Shown piece by piece: positions 16,693-23,832 of a DNA stretch of 39,199 bases. Source of the DNA: Thermoplasmata archaeon (GTDB taxonomy: Archaea; Thermoplasmatota; Thermoplasmata; Sysuiplasmatales; Sysuiplasmataceae); assembly GCA_021817225.1 (NCBI GenBank), contig JAKAVR010000014.1:1-39199 (forward strand), in the 5' to 3' direction. How positions within the stretch are numbered: position 1 is the first letter of the stretch; each line of letters starts with the position of its first letter. The notes beneath the pieces are model-generated. The model made no database searches and was not told the origin of the DNA. It saw only the letters and a program-made list of their open reading frames with translations. The position numbers and the translations under genes were made by a program.

Positions 16693-16760
16693 CCCTGCAG
16701 CGGAAGGAAAGGCATCGACGGGTCAAAGGTTAAGAGCAGGACCACGCTAAACTCTCTACA

Positions 16761-17294
16761 ATGGAAAATCACGGGGCCGCAGAAGCGCATCACCCGGTTG
16801 CCGGGAGACTCAACCGAAGTCCGGCGGCGGGAGAGCATGAGCTGGGCCAGCTCTGTTCAGGACTTCAGTCTGTAGAGGAAATAAGGGAACTGCTGCGCCA
16901 GAGGCATCTGGATGAGAGTTTTGTCACAGGGACGAAGGTGCTTGTGGATGACACTCGTGATTTCTACATGTATGTGGACGACAAGGACAGGCGACTTGTA
17001 GCCTGCCTGTCACACATCAAGGACTCTGACCCAAGGATTGTCTACCTTGACTACCTGCATGAGCTTGTCCACATTTTCCAGCTGCACGACGGCAGAAACC
17101 TTTACGATCGCAGGTTCAAGTACGTCAGGAGGACCACCGAGATCGAGGCGTATGCGGTTGCCGTCAGGGAAGGGAAGAGGATGGGGATGGCTGACACCGA
17201 GCTTGCTGAATACCTGAGGGTCGAATGGATAAGCGATGATGAGCATATGGAGCTCATAAGGGCCGTCGGGCTCCAGCCTCCTGCCACCGCTTGA
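16761..17294 (+). CDS. Small HExxH putative metalloprotein/protease
   Basis: A 177-residue soluble protein. The first 30 residues look disordered. The core contains LDYLHELVHIFQLHDGR, a zinc-binding HExxH motif at His100-His104, and a downstream TEIEAYA helix with Glu127 and Glu129 that could give the third ligand, as in gluzincin-type minimal proteases. No signal peptide is seen, so it is cytoplasmic. The family was not recognised; it could be a peptidase acting on a regulator or an inactive metal-binding protein. A GTTAAG element lies about 28 bp before the ATG. It is convergent with metE, ending one base before that gene's stop. Confidence 0.6.
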   Translation: MENHGAAEAHHPVAGRLNRSPAAGEHELGQLCSGLQSVEEIRELLRQRHLDESFVTGTKVLVDDTRDFYMYVDDKDRRLVACLSHIKDSDPRIVYLDYLHELVHIFQLHDGRNLYDRRFKYVRRTTEIEAYAVAVREGKRMGMADTELAEYLRVEWISDDEHMELIRAVGLQPPATA

Positions 17295-18446
17295 TCAGGC
17301 AAACGACTGTCTCGCCATCTCAGCGCCCTTCGACATGCTGAGCAGTTTGTTGTATGTAACCTTCCAGCTTCTTGTCCTCAGGCCGCAGTCCGGGTTGACA
17401 TAGATGAGCTTCGGATCTCCTATGAGTTTTGCTGCGTGTAAAATCCTTTCCCTGACGAGTGCTGCGGGCTCAACTGCATCGTCGTGCACATCCACAACGC
17501 CGAGTCCAATCTCCTTGCCTGCGCCCAGTTGATTAAGGTGTGCCACCACGTCATATCCCAGGCGCCTCTGTTCACCGAGCTTGTTGCTGTCCCTGTTCGC
17601 AAATTCAAGCGCGTACTGGCTTATCTTCTTTGCCTCAAGCAGCTCAGGAAAGAGAGATTCATAGTCTGAAGAGTAGCACACGTGAAGCGAGAACTTGCAG
17701 TCGAAACCGCTTATTGCCTCATTTATCGCGCTTACAAAATCGGAAATCTGCTCCTTGCCAGGCTGGGTGCTGAGGGCTGGTTCGTCTATCTGGATCCACT
17801 TGACACCGTTCGACACAAGTGACTCGATCTCCGGCCTTATCAGCTTCCTTGACACCTCAAAAAGCAGATCGCCGTATGCCTTTTTCCTGAGCTCGCGCGG
17901 ATCTGCAATCGACTCCATGAGCTTCTTCTGGTAATATTCATTGAAGGACCAGTCCGTCACAGTGTACGGTCCAGTGAATGGCACCTTCACGATCCTGTCA
18001 GTATGCTCCTTTGTGAACTGGTACTCGTTCAGATATATAGGCTTCAGCCACTTTATTTCATCCACAACGGAAGCTTTCCTGTAGTACTTGTTGTCCCATG
18101 AACGCACGTGTCCCACAAACTGGAAGCCCTGGACCTCCCTGACAAGCGCCTCGTACATCTCCGTACGCCACTGCTCGCCGTCGAACACTATGTCAAGCCC
18201 AGCTGCTTCCTGCAGGCGTATGGCATAAATGGCAGACCACTGCCTGATGCCTTCCCTCACCTGCGGCGAATCCTCCGACTTGAGGAGTTCGAGCAGCTTC
18301 TCGTAACCCTCCACATGGAGCTTCCTTCCCCAGTATTTCGCCTCACTGAAGTCCTCATCCGTTATGGGCGCCCCTCTGTATCCGAGCACACGCCAGTTCG
18401 GCTTTGCCATGCTGCCTATTTCCTGGCAAGGGAACAATTCAGGCAT
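17295..18446 (-). CDS. metE: Methionine synthase catalytic core (MetE C-terminal type)
   Basis: A 383-residue protein equal to the C-terminal, zinc-binding half of cobalamin-independent methionine synthase. It methylates homocysteine to methionine. Zinc ligands are visible: His255 and Cys257 in SLHVCY and Cys354 in NPDCGLRTR; the substrate motif WIQIDEPALS is also present. The N-terminal half of bacterial MetE is absent; archaeal core enzymes of this type often take the methyl group from a corrinoid protein rather than folate, so the donor here is open. It overlaps the end of the upstream N-terminal-like gene by 8 nt. The ATG at 18446 follows GGTGG; a second ATG at 18410 also has a purine stretch before it. 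Confidence 0.9.
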   Translation of the reverse strand: MPELFPCQEIGSMAKPNWRVLGYRGAPITDEDFSEAKYWGRKLHVEGYEKLLELLKSEDSPQVREGIRQWSAIYAIRLQEAAGLDIVFDGEQWRTEMYEALVREVQGFQFVGHVRSWDNKYYRKASVVDEIKWLKPIYLNEYQFTKEHTDRIVKVPFTGPYTVTDWSFNEYYQKKLMESIADPRELRKKAYGDLLFEVSRKLIRPEIESLVSNGVKWIQIDEPALSTQPGKEQISDFVSAINEAISGFDCKFSLHVCYSSDYESLFPELLEAKKISQYALEFANRDSNKLGEQRRLGYDVVAHLNQLGAGKEIGLGVVDVHDDAVEPAALVRERILHAAKLIGDPKLIYVNPDCGLRTRSWKVTYNKLLSMSKGAEMARQSFA

Positions 18447-19413
18447 CGCTTTCCACCTTCTTTTTCGCTTCAGACATAATCTTCATCTTCTCCTCGGCGA
18501 TGGGTCTTGGCAGGAATTCAAGGTCGCAGTTGGGGATGATAGCAAGCTGCCTTACGTCGCCCAGCCTGTCTATGACAGAGCGCACAAATGATTTCACCCA
18601 GCCGCTGTCCTCCGGAAGGCTGTTCCTTCCGTCGACGCATCCCGCGGCTATTCCCTTCTTTGTGTCAAAGTCCGTCACATCCGATAATGACGTTGAAAAG
18701 AAGTCTATCCCGATGACAGATGCGTTGAAATCGAGTATCTCCCTGAAATGACCTGCCAGGTTGCTGAAGGGGAAATGAAGCATCACTTCACACTTGAGCC
18801 GCTGTGTGGTGAGATTAAAGGCATCAATGGCCAGCTCTATGTCCTCCTGTTCTGGCTTCCTGAAAAAAAGGAACGGTTCCACGAATTCAATCTGCCCCAC
18901 TCCCTTTTCCTCAAGCAGAAGGGCCACACGCTCCATTTCCTGCGCGAATGAAAGTATGCCCGACCGTCTGTCCGGGAAATACCTGTTGTCCGATGCAGTA
19001 TAAAGACCATATGGGGCCGGGATGACCACCTTCGCGCGGGCGCCGAAGTCCCAGAGCCTGTCAAAGTAGTATTTCAACAGCTTCCTGTGCAATATGTTTG
19101 GATAGGCGTTGATCCTCGGCTTCCTGTAGAATGTATTGTTGTCAAACCACCTTGTGAGCTGAGGGCCGCTGTCTAGCCCCTCAAGTGAGTCGATAAATGG
19201 CCTTATCAGGTCCTGCCAGTAGAACATCGGGTCTGAGATATAGCTGTAATTCAGTTTGGCCTGAAGCGAAAAGTCCCTGGCAGCCGCTGCATTCCTGAGC
19301 TCATCGAGTTCCTCGTCTCCTATCCTCTTCCTGTCCCAGTCCCTTGTACCTGCTATCAGTTCCTCAGTTCTTGGCTGAATTCCAACAAGATAAGTTTCGA
19401 GCTTCGTGTTCAC
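18439..19413 (-). CDS. MetE N-terminal-domain-like protein, partner of the core methionine synthase
   Basis: A 324-residue protein of the MetE/UROD barrel type without the zinc ligands. It contains the barrel segments KLNYSYISDPMFYWQDLIRP, KVVIPAPYGLYTASDN, GQIEFVEPFLFF and IGIDFFSTSLSD. Pairs of a catalytic core and a separate N-terminal-like protein are known for archaeal methionine synthases, and the 8-nt overlap with the core gene points to a fixed ratio. It may form the missing half of the enzyme or present the methyl donor. Start is GTG (complement of 19411-19413), and the purine-rich GGAAGGT touches it. The mRNA leader is predicted to be structured. Confidence 0.75.
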   Translation of the reverse strand: MNTKLETYLVGIQPRTEELIAGTRDWDRKRIGDEELDELRNAAAARDFSLQAKLNYSYISDPMFYWQDLIRPFIDSLEGLDSGPQLTRWFDNNTFYRKPRINAYPNILHRKLLKYYFDRLWDFGARAKVVIPAPYGLYTASDNRYFPDRRSGILSFAQEMERVALLLEEKGVGQIEFVEPFLFFRKPEQEDIELAIDAFNLTTQRLKCEVMLHFPFSNLAGHFREILDFNASVIGIDFFSTSLSDVTDFDTKKGIAAGCVDGRNSLPEDSGWVKSFVRSVIDRLGDVRQLAIIPNCDLEFLPRPIAEEKMKIMSEAKKKVESDA

Positions 19414-19431
19414 ACCTTCCGGGGCGGTTCT

Positions 19432-19481
19432 CTACACAGAGGAAGTTGCCCCTCTGTAGCGGTCAGGCAGCTGTCCACCGC
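19432..19481 (-). promoter_or_regulatory. Structured mRNA leader of the methionine synthase operon
   Basis: On the minus strand, between a likely TATA (about 19498-19510) and the GTG at 19413, two hairpins can form. The first pairs GCGGT with ACCGC (19459-19481). The second is CTACAGAGG with CCTCTGTGTAG (19432-19459), nine base pairs with a two-base bulge and an 8-nt loop. Together they fill most of the roughly 65-nt leader and end shortly before the purine-rich site. Most genes here have little or no leader, so a structured one is unusual. A regulatory role (for example sensing methionine or its derivatives) is inference. Confidence 0.4.
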
Positions 19482-19608
19482 CAAGCACAATTCAGGTCAT
19501 TAATAATTGTTTTGACAGCCCGCGGCGACGGATGGTGCACCCTTCCGGCCGGAGAGATGGGTGTTGCGGCCTGGTGAACCAGACGAGAGGAAGGTTCGAA
19601 TTCCATCA

Positions 19609-19616
19609 ATTTTAAG
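19609..19616 (+). promoter_or_regulatory. TATA box of the threonine ammonia-lyase gene
   Basis: ATTTTAAG is centred about 31 bp before the ATG at 19643, giving a very short or absent leader. Confidence 0.5.
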
Positions 19617-19642
19617 AGAGCAGTTGGCTCTTACTGCCGTAA

Positions 19643-20872
19643 ATGAAAGCAGAAGAGACTTTTCCTGTGACCTACGCAGACATTGAATCTGCTGCCCGCA
19701 CAATAAAGGGTGTTGTTGCCAGGACCCCGTTCGAACTTTCGTCTTCATTCTCAAGGCTGTTCGGCGGACAGGTCTACCTCAAGCTGGAGAACCTGCAGAG
19801 AACGGGCTCGTTCAAGATGAGGGGGTCGTACAACAAGATAAGCAAGCTCACTTCGGAGCAGAAGGGGCATGGAGTAATCACCGCGTCTGCCGGCAACCAC
19901 GCCCAGGGCGTGGCCCTGTCAGCCACCTTGAACAGGATAAGGAGCGTCGTTGTCATGCCCCAGCATGCTTCACTCGCAAAAGTCGCCGCAACCAAGAACT
20001 ACGGCGCGGAAGTGATGCTTCACGGCCAGATATTTGACGATGCGCTTGCGAAGGCTCTGGAGGTGCAGAAGAAAAGAAAGATGACCTTCATCCACGGCTA
20101 CAATGACCCTCTGGTCATCGCCGGCCAGGGGACGACTGGCATTGAGATGTGCGAAGTGAAGGAAATGGACTACATCATATGCCCAATTGGGGGAGGAGGA
20201 CTCATATCGGGCATAGCCGTGGCCGTGAAGCATCTCTGCCCGAAGACCAAGATAATCGGGGTCCAGGCCGCGGCCATGCCGTCTTTCGCCGAATCGGTGA
20301 AGGCGGGCAGGATTGTAAAAGCGGATGCCGGTGAGACCATTGCTGACGGAATAGCGATCAAGCAGCCGGGGGAAATAGCATTCAGAATAGCAAGATCTCT
20401 TGTCGACAGTGTCTACACGGTGACAGAGGACGAGATAACAGAGGCGATGTTCCTGCTTCTCGAGAGGTCCAAGCAGCTTGTTGAGGGCGCGGGAGCGGCT
20501 CCTCTTGCTCTGCTGCTATCCGGAAGGCTGAAAGTCGATGGAAAGAAGGTCGGCCTTGTTGTGTCTGGGGGAAACGTCGATCTTAACCTTGTGAGAAAGA
20601 TGATAATGCGCGGGCTTGTAATGCATAGAAGGATCGCCATGGTGCAACTGGATCTGCCCGACAGTCCCGGGGCAATGAAGGATGCGCTCACGCTTATCGC
20701 TGAAGCCGGGGCAACTGTCCTCAGCCTTCAGGACAATCCACTTCTCTCAGAAGGGTCGCTTAATCGCTTCCATCCGAGCGTCCTGATAGAAGTGGAAGAC
20801 GGCCAGCACCTTGACAAGCTGGTAGAATCATTCAAGGGAAAGGGCCTGAATATAAGAGCCGTTCCAATCTGA
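19643..20872 (+). CDS. ilvA: Threonine ammonia-lyase (threonine dehydratase)
   Basis: A 409-residue PLP enzyme that deaminates threonine to 2-oxobutyrate and ammonia. The PLP lysine is Lys58 in GSFKMRGSYNKI; SAGNHAQGVA is the substrate loop and PIGGGGLISGIA the phosphate-binding glycine loop; SGGNVDLNLV closes the catalytic domain. Residues from about 325 to the end form an ACT-like regulatory domain beginning HRRIAMVQLDLPDSPGAM, the shorter type found in catabolic/archaeal enzymes. It may serve isoleucine synthesis or threonine breakdown. With the kbl/tdh pair 2 kb away, the region holds two separate fates for threonine. Confidence 0.92.
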   Translation: MKAEETFPVTYADIESAARTIKGVVARTPFELSSSFSRLFGGQVYLKLENLQRTGSFKMRGSYNKISKLTSEQKGHGVITASAGNHAQGVALSATLNRIRSVVVMPQHASLAKVAATKNYGAEVMLHGQIFDDALAKALEVQKKRKMTFIHGYNDPLVIAGQGTTGIEMCEVKEMDYIICPIGGGGLISGIAVAVKHLCPKTKIIGVQAAAMPSFAESVKAGRIVKADAGETIADGIAIKQPGEIAFRIARSLVDSVYTVTEDEITEAMFLLLERSKQLVEGAGAAPLALLLSGRLKVDGKKVGLVVSGGNVDLNLVRKMIMRGLVMHRRIAMVQLDLPDSPGAMKDALTLIAEAGATVLSLQDNPLLSEGSLNRFHPSVLIEVEDGQHLDKLVESFKGKGLNIRAVPI

Positions 20873-20873
20873 A

Positions 20874-21005
20874 TCAGAGGACGGCTCCCTTTGGCCAGGC
20901 AGTCAGGCGTGCCTCTTCGGCCGACATGCCGTGCTTTTCGACCAGATGAGCGTATAACCTAATTGGAGTCTCAAAATTTTTCTTGCATGTGGGACACTTT
21001 TCCAA
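20874..21005 (-). CDS. 43-residue C2H2 zinc-finger miniprotein
   Basis: A short gene starting at TTG (complement of 21003-21005). It begins MEKCPTCKKNF and has the spacing Cys-x2-Cys-x12-His-x4-His, the classical zinc-finger pattern, followed by a short basic/hydrophobic tail ending PKGAVL. GGAGGT (complement of 21012-21017) lies 6 nt before the TTG, and a TATTAAATA box is about 50 bp upstream, leaving room for a leader. Small single-finger proteins are known in several archaea and are thought to bind nucleic acids or act as regulators. Its target is unknown. It is convergent with the threonine ammonia-lyase gene and one base from its stop. Confidence 0.8.
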   Translation of the reverse strand: MEKCPTCKKNFETPIRLYAHLVEKHGMSAEEARLTAWPKGAVL

Positions 21006-21206
21006 GATATAACCTCCGCCTGAATTATTATCGGTGGATTATGAATAATGTCTATTTAATAAATTTTCCTATTGAATCTGCCTTTCGAAATGAGCTGCCG
21101 GGCTGTTGAATCCGTCCTTACAATTTGCCTTGAAAGGCCTGCCAGAAGACTTTCAACGTAGCAATCTTGAAAGTCGCAGTTGCCGGAACAAACGGAAACC
21201 TGGCAT

Positions 21207-21623
21207 TCACCTGACAGTTTTTCTCAAAGAGGGATCACCTATGAACTCCAGCCATATGCCATCGGGATCGGTCACGTAGACCAGCCACTCGTGCTCCTCA
21301 TCAACCCGATCCACTATCCTGCCACCAAGCCTGACAGCCTTGCGGGCCCATGCATCTGCATCCCCTACCTTGAAGCCCAGGTGATCCAGCTCTGATCCAC
21401 TTCTGTAAGGACGACGGAACCTGCTTCCCGCGGGATAGTAATTCAATTCGAGTCTCTGCGCCTGATGAGGCATGCGCAGGTGCACCCATTCTCCACCGTG
21501 CTCCATTTTGCCTCTGATGACCACCTTGAATCCAAGTCCGCTGTAGAACCTGAGAGATCGCTCAAGATCGGCCACTTCAATTCCCGCATACAGGAATCTT
21601 ATCTGGCCATGAACCATTGTCAA
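21207..21623 (-). CDS. VOC-family (glyoxalase/dioxygenase fold) protein
   Basis: A 138-residue protein with the two beta-alpha-beta-beta-beta modules of the vicinal-oxygen-chelate superfamily. Module 1 starts GIEVADLERSLRFYSGLGF; module 2 has ELDHLGFKVGDADAWARKA and ends YVTDPDGIWLEFIGDP. Likely metal ligands are a Glu in LELNYY, the His in ELDHLGF and the Glu in IWLEF. The usual first His, a few residues before VADL, appears to be Tyr, so metal binding may be altered. Function could be methylglyoxal or aromatic-ring chemistry; neither is supported specifically. ATG 21623 or the Met two codons later could start it. Confidence 0.82.
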   Translation of the reverse strand: MTMVHGQIRFLYAGIEVADLERSLRFYSGLGFKVVIRGKMEHGGEWVHLRMPHQAQRLELNYYPAGSRFRRPYRSGSELDHLGFKVGDADAWARKAVRLGGRIVDRVDEEHEWLVYVTDPDGIWLEFIGDPSLRKTVR

Positions 21624-21767
21624 AGCATCGTGGCAATCAACTTAAGCCTTTCACTGCCGCCCTCCGCCTCAGGGAAATTTTGCGTCGCACCGGCGGGCTT
21701 CATCGTATGCGAAGCGCGAAGACCTTTGCCGCTTTCTTCATAACAAACTGTGGCGCAGCGCAAACTA

Positions 21768-22033
21768 CGTTCTTTCTCCGTCCGAAAAGCTCAGACGCAT
21801 TCTGAAAGAATATCCTCTGGAGTTCATCAGATTTGAATCAAAGACAGGATATCGCATCAACAGCACTGAGTGGTCTGTCAGGTGGATAATCGCTTTCAAA
21901 CAGCAGCCTGTCCACCCCTATTTTTCGCATTGCCCAGAGTGACTGCACTGCAAAAGGCCCCCCAGGCATCGGCGGTCCGGTGGCAGAAACATCAACCCGC
22001 AGGTTCCTTTTCCACCGGGGGTAGGGTGCAGGG
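21768..22033 (-). pseudogene. Relic of an amidohydrolase-2 family enzyme
   Basis: The minus strand encodes a C-terminal piece of the amidohydrolase-2 family (aminocarboxymuconate-semialdehyde decarboxylase-like): NLRVDVSATG, then IGVDRLLFESDYPP (the conserved metal-binding/active-site Asp block) and, after an in-frame TGA at 21835-21837, SDELQRIFFQNASELFGRR, which matches the usual C-terminal helix. The N-terminal two thirds with the first His ligands are missing; upstream is the RNase P RNA. The gene is therefore truncated and interrupted. Recoding of the TGA is unlikely because the rest of the gene is gone. Confidence 0.75.
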
Positions 22034-22064
22034 ACCAAACATGGCAATAAGTCTTTACAATGGT

Positions 22065-22361
22065 GCCAGGTGAAGGTAGTAAGCCCCTTTCTGTTTCAGG
22101 CAGCATTCGACTGATGCGTCCTACCTGCCGGATTTGAGAAATGCCGGCTGTTTGGACTTGCTCCAGTGGGGTGTCGCCGTTTCATCATATCCGGAGGAAT
22201 GTCATCGTCCGCGAATCATCCTTGACTCCGGCTGTGTCGTTTCTGCGCCCTTGCCGGGGCTCTCGCCCCTCCGCGTTTAAACGGACCACCTTTCTCGGGA
22301 GAGGGGACTTTCCTCAGCTGCCGTTTTCACGGCTACCGTCGGCTGCCCTCCTTCTCCTGGC
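22065..22361 (-). ncRNA. rnpB: RNase P RNA (archaeal type A)
   Basis: The catalytic RNA of RNase P, which removes 5' leaders from tRNA precursors. On the minus strand the signature GCTGAGGAAAGTCC occurs near the 5' end, then CGCAGAAACGACAC, then GGAGCAAGTCCAAAC, and finally ACAGAAAGGGGCTTACTACC, in the order of conserved regions I to V. The ends pair: GCCAGGAGAAGG (22361-22350) with CCTTCACCTGGC (22076-22065), one mismatch in twelve, which is the P1 helix and fixes the length at about 297 nt. The pseudoknot-forming regions and an intact P3-like hairpin next to the first signature support a functional gene. A TATA box lies 27 bp upstream. Confidence 0.95.
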
Positions 22362-22383
22362 TGTAATGCTATTTCCCGCACAT

Positions 22384-22391
22384 CTATTAAA
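22384..22391 (-). promoter_or_regulatory. TATA box of the RNase P RNA gene
   Basis: On the minus strand TTTAATAG is centred 27 bp before the first base of the P1 helix, exactly where an archaeal promoter is expected. Confidence 0.65.
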
Positions 22392-22568
22392 CTTACCTGA
22401 ACTAACGGCCAATTTTCAATCAGAAACACTTTATTTCATTCGCACGTCGAAAATCAACTTTCTGGCCCGGAAGCTGTCCCGAGGACCGTTGTCTGTCGGC
22501 TGCCATATAATTCGCAAATTGCCGGGCGTCAGCCAGGGAGAGCTGCTATACCCGGTCAGCGGGTCATT

Positions 22569-23750
22569 TCACACCATTCCAAGCCTTGACCCCGACCTCT
22601 TGAAGGCATCCACCGCAAACATTATGTCGTCCCTGGAATGAACTGCCGAAGGCATGAGCCTTATTCTCGCCGTTCCCTGCGCAACGGTTGGATAGACGAT
22701 TGGCGAAGCGAGTATCTTCTCCTGCTCATACAGCATCCTGCTCAGCTCAACAGTCTTCTTCTCATCCTTCGTCATCACAGGCGTGATAGGCGTCTTGCTG
22801 TTCCCCGTGTCGAAACCGGCCTTCCTCAGTTCATCCTTCAGTGTTGCCGAGTTTTCCCACAGTTTCTTTATTGGCGAGTCGTCCTTCTCCATCAGCTCTA
22901 TCGATTTCAGCACCGCCGCGGCATCGCCCGGATTCAGTGCGCTGCTGAAAAGGAATGGCCTCGCCCTCTGTTTCAAGAGATCGACCAGTTCGCTCGTTCC
23001 AGCAACGAAACCGCCCATGCTGCCTATCGCCTTTGAGAAAGTTCCCATTTCAACATCCACTTTACCTGTCAGGTGGAAATGGTCCACTATCCCTCTGCCG
23101 TGGTCTCCCAGCACACCCTCACCATGAGCATCATCGACATACACCATGGCATCGAATTCAGTCCCCAGCTCAGCTATCTCCGGCAATGGGGCGATGTCAC
23201 CATCCATGCTGAACACACCATCGGTGACGATGAGAGCCCGTTTCCCTTCTTTCCTGTGCTGGACAAGCTGTTCCCTCAGATCCGCTGTATCGAGATGTTT
23301 GTAGACTGCCCTCTTGGCGGAGCTTAGCCTGACACCGTCGATGATGCTTGCATGGTTGAGTTCTTCGCTGAAGACAATGTCATCCTTTCCGACCAGAACG
23401 GGCAGCGTGCCTGAATTGGCAAGCAGGCCGCCCTGGAATGTCAGGCACGCTCCCATGTGCTTGAATTTCGCAACTTTCTCCTCCAGCCTGAGGTGAAGCT
23501 CATTCGTGCCCGCAATGCTCCTCACAGCACCCGCGCCGACGCCAAGACGTTCTATGGCATCAACAGCCGCCTTCTTCACTTCAGGGTGGTTAGCGTAACC
23601 GAGATAGTTGTTGCTGCAAAGATTGAGTACCTTCTTCCCCTCTATTGTGACCCATGCCCCTTGCGAGCTCTGAAGTGCGCGGATTGGGACATACCTTCCT
23701 GCGTCCTTCAGCGCCTGGATTTCCTCCGATATCCAGCTGAGTTTTGTCAT
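22569..23750 (-). CDS. kbl: Glycine C-acetyltransferase (2-amino-3-ketobutyrate CoA ligase)
   Basis: A 393-residue PLP enzyme of the alpha-oxoamine synthase family. It splits 2-amino-3-ketobutyrate with CoA into glycine and acetyl-CoA. Seen: NLCSNNYLGYANHPEVKKAA, the GSIRSIAGT-like RSIAGTNELHLRLE block, DDAHGEGVLGDHGRG and the PLP lysine Lys240 in GTFSKAIGSMGGF. Other members of the fold make KAPA or 5-aminolevulinate, but divergence from a threonine dehydrogenase gene 82 bp away strongly favours kbl. The ATG at 23750 sits about 31 bp from an AT-rich TATA-like element shared with tdh. Confidence 0.9.
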   Translation of the reverse strand: MTKLSWISEEIQALKDAGRYVPIRALQSSQGAWVTIEGKKVLNLCSNNYLGYANHPEVKKAAVDAIERLGVGAGAVRSIAGTNELHLRLEEKVAKFKHMGACLTFQGGLLANSGTLPVLVGKDDIVFSEELNHASIIDGVRLSSAKRAVYKHLDTADLREQLVQHRKEGKRALIVTDGVFSMDGDIAPLPEIAELGTEFDAMVYVDDAHGEGVLGDHGRGIVDHFHLTGKVDVEMGTFSKAIGSMGGFVAGTSELVDLLKQRARPFLFSSALNPGDAAAVLKSIELMEKDDSPIKKLWENSATLKDELRKAGFDTGNSKTPITPVMTKDEKKTVELSRMLYEQEKILASPIVYPTVAQGTARIRLMPSAVHSRDDIMFAVDAFKRSGSRLGMV

Positions 23751-23775
23751 CCAAATCAGACTTGACTCAGTAGGA

Positions 23776-23786
23776 TACTTAAATAA
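23776..23786. promoter_or_regulatory. Shared TATA-like element between kbl and tdh
   Basis: ACTTAAATAAC (plus strand) reads GTTATTTAAGT on the other strand and could serve in both directions. It is about 31 bp from the kbl ATG and about 50 bp from the tdh ATG, leaving tdh a short leader with a GGGGAG ribosome site. A common control of both genes is plausible. Confidence 0.45.
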
Positions 23787-23832
23787 CTTCTCGGTATCTC
23801 ATGAATTACAAACCCGGGGAGCTCCCGAAAAG

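Noticed and set aside
19530-19606. tRNA-like T-loop GGTTCGAATTCC before the threonine ammonia-lyase gene
   Set aside because: The base after the loop breaks the conserved T-stem pairing and no acceptor or anticodon stem can be formed around it.
22141-22641. Plus-strand open frame of 166 residues
   Set aside because: It runs antisense across the RNase P RNA and the end of kbl, has no family features and no start signals.
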